NCBI RefSeq assembly: GCF_001704415.2
Contig: NC_030827.1
Span: forward strand, 46,132,271 to 46,196,270
DNA from: Capra hircus
Taxonomy: Eukaryota; Chordata; Mammalia; Artiodactyla; Bovidae
Direction of reading: 5' to 3'
DNA length: 64,000 nt
The position numbers and the translations under genes were made by a program. Shown here in pieces: positions 57,545-64,000 of this stretch. The notes under the pieces were generated by a model. It had not been told where the DNA came from. It saw only the letters and a program-made list of their open reading frames with translations, and made no database searches. Within the stretch, counting starts at the first letter, position 1; every line of letters starts with the position of its first letter.

Positions 57545-58690
57545 TCTCACTTTTTAAAATTTGTAATATAATTTACATGCATTAAATTTCACAGATCTTA
57601 TGTGTACATTTGAAGAGTTTTTACATATATATAATTTCTAAGTCTGCTTATCTATCAACTAAAACTTACAAGATTTTATTTACTCCAGATAATTTTTTTT
57701 TAATTTTCAATAATATATTAGATGGATTTAAGTAATTTTTTGCATTTTTGTTTTGGACAGGTAAACCTGGCGTGCTGCAGTCCATGGGGTCACAAAGAGT
57801 CAGACATGACGACTGAGTGACTGAACTGTATTTAGATATAATTGACACATAAAATTGTGTAAGCTTAAGTCGTATAATATGTTGATTCAATGTATTTATA
57901 TATTGCAATATGATTACCACTTCAGCAGTAGCTAAAAGCATTTCTTTATGTACCTTTTGGGGGCAATTCTTTTCCCCCAGAAGCAATCACAAACTGCATT
58001 TCTGATTTCTCTAAATATAGAACAGTTTCGCTGTTCCAAAATTTCTTTGTGCTTCACTTAGTTCTTCCACTTACTCAAACCCTGGAAATCATGGTATTTT
58101 TATCATCCTCATAGTTTTGTCTTCTCATATATGTGGCATATTTAAAAGTGTACAGTAAGTGACCTTTTTAAAATTGCTTCTTTCACTTAGCAAAGTATAA
58201 TAGCTTCTTTCACTTAGATATGTACTGCATATCTTGTCATGGCTGGCTAGTTCAATTCTTTTTATTACTGAATAATATTCCATTGTATGGATATAAACAC
58301 AGCATTTTGTTTATCCATTCATCAATTTGTTGAATGCTATCAGACTTGTTGACTGCTATCATTTTGGCAACTAGGTGTAAAACTATTGTCAATATTCACA
58401 GGCAGACTTTTGTGTGAATATTAGTTTTCAATTCACTTCAGTAAATACTAGGGAGCTTAACTAGATCATACTCGGCCTGTGTTTAGCTTTATAATAAAAT
58501 ATCAAAAAGTCTTGCAAAGTGGCTGCTTTACTTAGCATTCCTACCAGCAGTGAATGAAAGTTCCTGTTGTTTTTACATTCTTGCTAGAATCTGGTATTGT
58601 CAAGGTTTGTTAGATTTTAATAGGTAGCAGAAACAAATTGTTGTTGAATTTTCAGTTTCTCTCAATACTTTTTCTCTGATTTTTAGCATT
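57545..58690 (-). mobile_element. Old L1 3' UTR and ORF2 end, antisense
   Basis: 'aatataatttacatgcatta' and 'gatataattgacacataaaa', 'aataatattccattgtatgg', 'gtttatccattcatcaattt' and 'cattcctaccagcagtgaat' are the antisense of the 3' part of an old mammalian L1. A BovB stub interrupts it at 57757-57829. Confidence 0.78.
57757..57829 (+). mobile_element. BovB 3' stub inside old L1
   Basis: 'ctggcgtgctgcagtccatg' to 'gactgagtgactgaactg', a very short insertion. Confidence 0.9.
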
Positions 58691-59011
58691 TTGGTGGTTT
58701 GGTGTCTGATATTAATTTAGGGAAACTCTCCATCATTATTGCTTCAAATATTGCTTCTGTTCCTTTCTCTGTTCCTTTCCTGTCTGATATCTGCATTATA
58801 TATATGTTACATTGTATGTTATGTTGCAGTTTTTATTGTTACTCTACATTCCTTAGATATTTTACTCCTTTTCTCTCTCTCTCTCTTCTCTTCACTGTCA
58901 GTTTTGGAAGTTTCTGTTGGTACATCTTCAGGCTCAGAGATTCTTTCCTCAACTGTGCCCAATCTACTAGTAAGTGCATCACAGACATTTCCCATTTCTG
59001 TTAGCAATTTT
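58691..59011 (-). pseudogene. Old L1 ORF1 coiled-coil remnant, antisense
   Basis: On the minus strand (open frame 59007-58819) one reads EMGNVCDALTSRLGTVEERI and then SEPED, the coiled-coil part of an old L1 ORF1p. It lies directly beside the ORF2-end segment, so most of ORF2 has been lost between them or two L1s are juxtaposed. Confidence 0.7.
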
Positions 59012-59233
59012 TAAAGTTTTATTTATCTTTTAATTGGTAGAAAATTGTTTTACAGTTTTATGTTGGTTTCTTCCACAAAACAATACAAATTAGTCATAAT
59101 TATATGCGTGTTGTGTGTATATATATATACCCCTTCCCTCCTGAGTCTCCTGAGCTTCCCCACATCCCACCCATCTAGGAACCCACAACAGGCTGGGTTC
59201 CTGGTGTTATTCAGCAACTTCCCACTAACTATA

Positions 59234-59745
59234 TGTCAGGCGAGTGTATACTCCTTGGTTCTTTGTCTCGTCGCAACAAAGATTTAGAGTGATGGACCTT
59301 AAAGCTACCCTCGGAGTGTCACAGCTCTCGGGTCTTGGATAGACTGTGTTATAGCTCTCAGGTCTTGAACAGACCATGTTATAGCTCTTAGACAAATCAG
59401 TGTTACAGTGTTACAGCTCTATTTTAGTTAGAAGATAGCAGGAAAATCCATCTTCAAGGCATGAGGGCACGTCGATCCAAAGATACGAAGAGAAGAGTGC
59501 CCCAGTGCGCAGGGGGCGGGAAAGAGAGAAAGAGAGAGCTAGCTTTGGCTCCTCTTTTTATATGTTTTTCTCTCCCTGGGCTTGTCCTGTGTAAATTGGG
59601 CCAGCAAGGAGTGTTGGTTGTTTTACCTGAGGTCCTCACTATGGTCCTCGGACCTTCCTTTGTTCTATTTTTGCAGGCTTTTCCCTTCCTTGTCTTTTAG
59701 CCACCGCCATTTTGGACTCCTTTTCCCTATTCTACCTATCTAACA
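59234..59745 (-). mobile_element. Solo LTR, antisense, in L1 tail
   Basis: Bounded by TG and CA on the + strand (tgtcagg to ctaaca). Read on the minus strand, a TATA-like tataaaaag lies at about 59554-59562. There is a run of about three related 30-bp units at 59321-59404. No target duplication could be fixed by eye. There is no coding sequence; the open frames at 59454-59700 are chance. Confidence 0.7.
59321..59404. repeat. 30-bp tandem units in LTR
   Basis: acagctctcgggtcttggat, agactgtgtt is repeated in diverged form at 59351-59380 and partially at 59381-59404. Confidence 0.85.
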
Positions 59746-59872
59746 TGTATATTTTACACGTGATCAGCTATAAATGTCAGAGTTACTTTCTCAATTTGTC
59801 ACAGCCTCACCTTCTCCTTCTGTGTCCATAAGTCCGTTGTATACTAGGTTCATTAGTACCATACTTCTAGAC

Positions 59873-60006
59873 TCCATATATATATGGAATATATATATAT
59901 AAGGTATATATGTATATAAGGTATATATATATAAGGTATAAGGAATATATATATATGATATATATATACACCATATATATACCTTAATATATGGCACTTA
60001 TATATA
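59873..60006. repeat. AT-rich minisatellite/microsatellite
   Basis: Repeated 'atatatataaggtatata' words and TA runs. Chance open frames here are low complexity. Confidence 0.9.
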
Positions 60007-60415
60007 GACATGTGAGTTGGACCATAAAGAAGGCTGAGTGCCTAAGAATTGATGCCTTTAAACTGCAGTGTTGAAGAAGACTCTTGAGAGTCCCTTGGAC
60101 TGCAAGGAGATCAAACCAGTCAATCCTAAAGAAAATCAATCCTGAATATTCATTGGAAGGACTGACGCTGAAGGTGAAGCTTCAATACTTTGGCCACCTG
60201 ATGTGAAGAGCTGACTCATGAAAAGAGACCCTGATGCTGGGAGACATGGAGGAAGGAGAAAAGGAACTACAGAGGATGAGATGGTTGGCATCACCGATTC
60301 AGTGGACATGAGTTTGAGCAAGTTCTGGGAGACGCTGAAGAACAGAGAAGCCCAGCATGCTGCAATCCATGGGGTCTCAAAGAGTCGGACATGACAGAGC
60401 AACTGAACAACAATA
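60007..60415 (+). mobile_element. BovB LINE 3' fragment
   Basis: 'acatgtgagttggaccataa' to 'cagagcaactgaacaac'; non-coding. Confidence 0.93.
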
Positions 60416-60424
60416 AGCAATTAT

Positions 60425-61141
60425 ATGCTGATAAAATGGACAACCTAAAGTAATGGAAAAATTCTTAGAAAAGTGCCACCTTCCCAGACTGAATCAGGAA
60501 GAAGTAGAAAATATGAACAGACTAATCACAAGCACTGAAATTGAAACTGTGAGAAAATGTCTTCCAACAAACAAAAGCCCAGGTCCAGATGACTTCACAG
60601 AATCCTATCTAAAGTTTAGAAAAGACCTAACTATCTTACTCAGACTGTTCCAAAAACGGTAGAGGAAAGAAAACTCCCTAACTCATTCTGCAAGGCCTCC
60701 CTCACCCTGAAACCAAAACCATACAATGGTATCACAAAAAAGTAAAGCTACAGGCCCATATCACTGATGAACATAGATGCAAAAATCCGCAACAAAATTC
60801 TAGCAAATAGAACACAATAACACTTTGCAAGAATCATACACCATGATCGTGTGGTTTATTAAAGGGATGCAAGGATTTCTCAGTATACACAAAACAATCA
60901 ATGTGCTATATTAAAAATTGAATGATGAAAACCATATGATCATCTCAATAGATGAAGAGAAAGCTTTCAATAAAATTCAACACCCATTTATGATAAAAAA
61001 AAACAACCTTCCAGAAAATTGGCGTAGAAAGAACCTACCTCAACATAAGAAAGACTATATACATTAAACCCACAGCAAGCATTATTTTCAATGGAGAAAA
61101 ACTGAGTGTGTATCTTCTAAGATCAGGGACAAGACAAGATT
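60425..61141 (+). mobile_element. L1 ORF2 RT-region fragment, sense
   Basis: Coding remnant with NKSPGPDDF (60571-60597, RT N-terminal motif), then 'tgatgaacatagatgcaaaa', 'gagaaagctttcaataaaat' and 'ttttcaatggagaaaaactg' in order. It is disrupted by stops and frameshifts and cut at both ends; the FADD box is not reached. Confidence 0.87.
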
Positions 61142-62500
61142 GTTTAGTGTTTTTGATCTCTACCAATTTCTTCCTTATTCTTTCCATCTCCTGTTTAGAT
61201 TATCTTCATATTCTTGCATATTGTCTATTTTTTTCTATTAGAGCACTTAACATTTTAACCAAAATTGTTTTAAATTCACAGTCTTATAATTCCAATATTC
61301 CTGCTATGCCTGAGTCTAGTCCTCATTCTTGTTTTGAATCTTCAAACTGTTTTTGCTCTTTATTATGCTTTGCAATATTTTGCTGAAAGTTGGACAGGAA
61401 GTGCTGGTTTTGGATGTTTCCCTTGCCCTAGTCAGTGAGGCTCTGACTAAATCCCAACAGGCTGTGGTGAAATAATTCCTTTTGAGGGCAGGCCTTGCTA
61501 AAAAGAATGGAATGCTCCAACGTACTTCATAGTTGTTATTTTCCTTCTCTTCCTATTGGAAGCCAGAGATAATATTTCTCCGATATTCACCATAGAAATC
61601 TGGCAGAGCTTCAGGAAATAAAGTTCACTAAAGTATGGGGGTCCTGTTGGAGTTTTAAGCTCACAGACTTGGTCTCACTGATCCCCACAGTTCAGACTTT
61701 CTTGCCCTAATATTGATTCTTGCAGAGACCTCTGCTTCTTATTTCCTCTCTGGAAAGCTATGATTTTCTGTATCTACCTGTTTGCCTCTCCACCTTCTAG
61801 GAAGGCAGTTTTTTCTGTGACCTCACTTTTCTGACATCTAAGAAGAGTTGATTTGTCACCTTGTTCAGCCTTTTATTTGTTATTAGGGCAGACTTTAAAG
61901 CCTGCAACATGCAGGACTGGAAATTGGCAGATCCAATGAGCACTTTCTTAATTACAAATGTTTACCATCACTTCATAAGCGTGCTTGCCATCTGTATGTA
62001 CTCTTTAGTGGTCTTTCTGTTCAGATATTTTGTCTTTTTCATGTGGATTGTTTATTCCTTGTTGTTTATTTTTAAGTGGCTTTTGTATAGTTGGGTATGA
62101 TGAATTTCAAAATAATTACTTTTCCCTGAGAATTTTCAAAATGGTTGCTTTCCCCCTTTATTTGCTTAAATATTTGAGGAGTAAGTGTTAAGGAAAGGGG
62201 ATGCTCTAATTTTTGCAGTGAGAATCTGGTATTGTTCCCAAAAGTAAAACTAACGAAACTGTGGGGGCTGCCCTTATACTGGGTCTATAGGAATTTTTCA
62301 GTCTGTTCCACAATTGGTCTACAGCAGTTCATCAGCAATTGTTAGGGTTTCTGCCAGTCACTGTCTTCAGTGGTTTCTGCTCCTGGTAAATCATGACTCT
62401 CTGTATTTGCCTTTTCCCCTAGTTTCCTGAGTGACAGTTTGTTTTGTGACCTCAGTTCTCTGATAGATCTGAGTTGCTGATTTTTTGGTTTTTCAGAAAT
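61142..62500 (-). mobile_element. Old L1 5' region, antisense, with inner L1 piece
   Basis: 'agcacttaacattttaacca', 'cagtcttataattccaatat' and 'gaagccagagataatatttc' belong to the 5' region of an old L1 in antisense, probably continuing 58691-59011. At about 61985-62095 a different L1 ORF2-end segment in antisense seems embedded. Nothing is coding. Confidence 0.6.
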
Positions 62501-62516
62501 TTAAAAAAAAAATTTT

Positions 62517-62548
62517 CTCATTATGAGGGTGGGAGCCCTCATAATGAG
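62517..62548. repeat. Perfect 13-bp inverted repeat, 6-nt loop
   Basis: ctcattatgaggg (62517-62529) pairs exactly with ccctcataatgag (62536-62548) across tgggag. Confidence 0.92.
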
Positions 62549-62896
62549 GGTCTTCATATGTTAGAGCAGAAACCACTGTTGTGTCACTTTACATTATTTA
62601 TGAACTGATGCATACTTATAAACTGTTATATAAAATAATCTTGTTCTTTCTGGGATTTCTATACATTTATGTTTAGCTTTTGTACATAATTTATCTAGTG
62701 TTTATAAAATATGTTTGTAAAAAATGTTGTCAAAATGAAAAAAACATAAATTATAGAGGCTAAATAGTACCTTTGATATCTTAAAAAAGTAATTCCCTCT
62801 CATTGCTCATCAGGCATATTTGTTGTTCTAAATAAAGTTTGTAATTGATTTTAATAACTATAAAAATGGAAATGGCAGCACCTTATTTGAAATTGT
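62549..62896. other. AT-rich unassigned stretch
   Basis: Nothing recognised. Confidence 0.5.
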
Positions 62897-63258
62897 GTTC
62901 AGTTCAGTCGCTCAGTCGTGTCCGACTCTTTGCAACCCCATGAATAGCAGCACGCCAGGCCTCCCTGTCCATCACCAACTCCCACTCAAACTCAGGTCCA
63001 TCTAGTCAATGATGCCATCTAGCCATCTCATCCTTTGTCCTCTCCTTTTCCGCCTGCCCCCAATCCCTCCCAGCAGCAGAGTCTTTTCCACTGAGTCAAC
63101 TCTTCACATGAGGTGGCCAAAGTACTGGAGTTTCAGCTTCAGCATCATTCCTTCCAAAGAACACTCAGGGCTGATCTCCTTCAGAATGGACTGGTTGGAT
63201 CTCCTTGCAGTCCAAGGGACTCTCAAGAGTCTTCTCCAACACCACACTTCAAAAGCAT

Positions 63259-63373
63259 GCAGCTTGCTTGGGGCAGGTGCATGGGGATGACCAGAGAGAT
63301 GTTGTGGGAGGGAGGTGGGAGGGGGGTTCATGTTGGGAACGCATGTAAGAATTAAAGATTTTAAAATTTAAAA

Positions 63374-63408
<35 letters not shown>

Positions 63409-63437
63409 ATTTAAAAAAAAAAGAGAAAAAAAAAAAA
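63259..63437 (+). mobile_element. Bovine L1 3' tail inserted in BovB
   Basis: Sense L1 3' end ('gggcaggtgcatggggatga', 'gaacgcatgtaagaattaaa') followed by (aaat)n and poly(A). Flanked by aaaagcat at 63251-63258 and 63438-63445. Confidence 0.93.
63372..63412. repeat. (AAAT)n microsatellite in L1 tail
   Basis: About ten aaat/aata units within the poly(A) tail. Confidence 0.95.
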
Positions 63438-63540
63438 AAAAGCATCAATTCTTTGGCACTCAGCCTTCTTCACAGTCCAGCTCTCACATCCATACATGAC
63501 CACAGGGAAAAACCATAGCCTTGACTAGATGGACCTTTGT

Positions 63541-64000
63541 TTTAAATTTGTAAATTAACCTATAAAAATATAAAACCTATTATATGATCTCTCCTATTCA
63601 AACAGAATTGTTTTTTTCATTTTTTTTCAAATCTTTTTTGGTTTAGGGAAATTTTATAAATGTTAACATCTACTTTAAATTGATTTATTTCTAATTTTAC
63701 TTCCAGTCAGCTTTTTAAATTGCTGTTCTTTTTCCTGTAAATGAGGGTTTTATCTAAATTTTTATCTTTTATGATAGGCATTGTTTGCCTATTTGTTAAC
63801 TATTGGTTTTATGTACATTTCCTTGTTATTACTTTTAAGTTTTCCTGTTTTTCATTGGCTTATTTAAGCTATCATACCATCTATATGTTTAATTTCTTCC
63901 TCTCAAATTCAATATTTTCTCTTCTCTGTTTGCATTGTCCAAATGTTTCTTACATTATTTTAAATAGTAGTGGAACAGGAAACCGTATATGCTTAATTTT
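63541..64000. other. AT-rich end of window
   Basis: T-rich text, possibly an old antisense L1, but not assignable by eye. No gene. Confidence 0.4.

Larger units (their letters stand above)
59012..59885 (-). mobile_element. Younger L1 3' UTR, antisense, split by an LTR
   Basis: Two pieces (59012-59233 and 59746-59885) belong to one ruminant L1 tail: 'aaaattgttttacagtttta', 'ccttccctcctgagtctcct', then after the LTR 'ttactttctcaatttgtcac' and 'gtgtccataagtccgttgta'. It is 5' truncated. Confidence 0.8.
62897..63540 (-). mobile_element. BovB LINE, antisense, split by an L1 tail
   Basis: 62897-63258 and 63438-63540 form one antisense BovB 3' fragment ('gttcagttcagtcgctcagt' to 'ttgactagatggacctttgt'). 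Confidence 0.95.

Noticed and set aside
59454..59700. Arg/Lys-rich open frames near 59.5 kb
   Set aside because: They lie in a solo LTR and show no protein similarity.
59791..59997. 68-codon minus-strand frame rich in Tyr and Ile
   Set aside because: A translation of the AT-rich tandem repeat.

Overview
This window is ruminant (Bovidae-type) nuclear DNA. The diagnostic signs are many BovB (RTE-class) LINE copies, Bov-tA and BOV-A2 SINEs, the bovine-type LINE-1 with its characteristic 3' end, and CHR-type Cetartiodactyla SINEs, on a background of older mammalian L1M, L2, MIR, hAT and Tigger fossils. I cannot tell cattle from sheep, goat or another bovid by eye. I found no functional host protein-coding gene, no tRNA or rRNA gene and no CRISPR array. 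It reads as an AT-rich intergenic or deep-intronic stretch, and almost every open reading frame is a retroelement remnant or chance.

Layout. 1-5.6 kb: BovB and L1 fragments nested together, including a BovB copy with an intact YADD catalytic box (3378-4385). 5.6-9.5 kb: mostly unique AT-rich DNA with one more complex island (7240-7790). 9.5-13.4 kb: a SINE plus BovB pieces in both orientations. 13.56-21.75 kb: a nearly complete antisense bovine L1 (3' UTR, ORF2, ORF1, long GC-richer 5' UTR) with matching target-site duplications, broken by a BOV-A2 SINE and frameshifts. 22.1-23.4 kb: BovB and a solo LTR. 24.6-26.0 kb: a processed pseudogene of EHD1 on the minus strand, internally deleted. 26.2-34.4 kb: SINEs, a hAT-like MITE, a Tigger-like MITE and long unique tracts. 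34.4-36.8 kb: an L1 tail split by two SINEs, then a BovB endonuclease-domain fragment into which an antisense BovB has inserted. 38-43.9 kb: L2, L1 tails and several Bov-tA copies. 44.04-50.44 kb: an old endogenous retrovirus with two LTRs, a primer-binding site and a polypurine tract but a heavily decayed interior. 50.6-57.5 kb: scattered SINEs and an old L1. 57.5-62.5 kb: an old antisense L1 invaded by a younger L1 tail, a solo LTR, a BovB and a sense L1 fragment. 62.9-63.5 kb: an antisense BovB split by an L1 tail.

The elements are not working together in a pathway; the information here is the order of insertion, which can be read from nesting and target-site duplications. I did not find a convincing undescribed biological system. 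The items most worth checking are the EHD1 retrocopy with NRF1-like and CCAAT-like motifs upstream, CTCF-like motifs (one in the L1 5' UTR, one in unique DNA), two perfect short hairpins, and the non-repetitive islands at 7.2-7.8 kb and 30.0-30.6 kb. All repeat-family names are recognised by eye from known consensus features and were not verified with a search.
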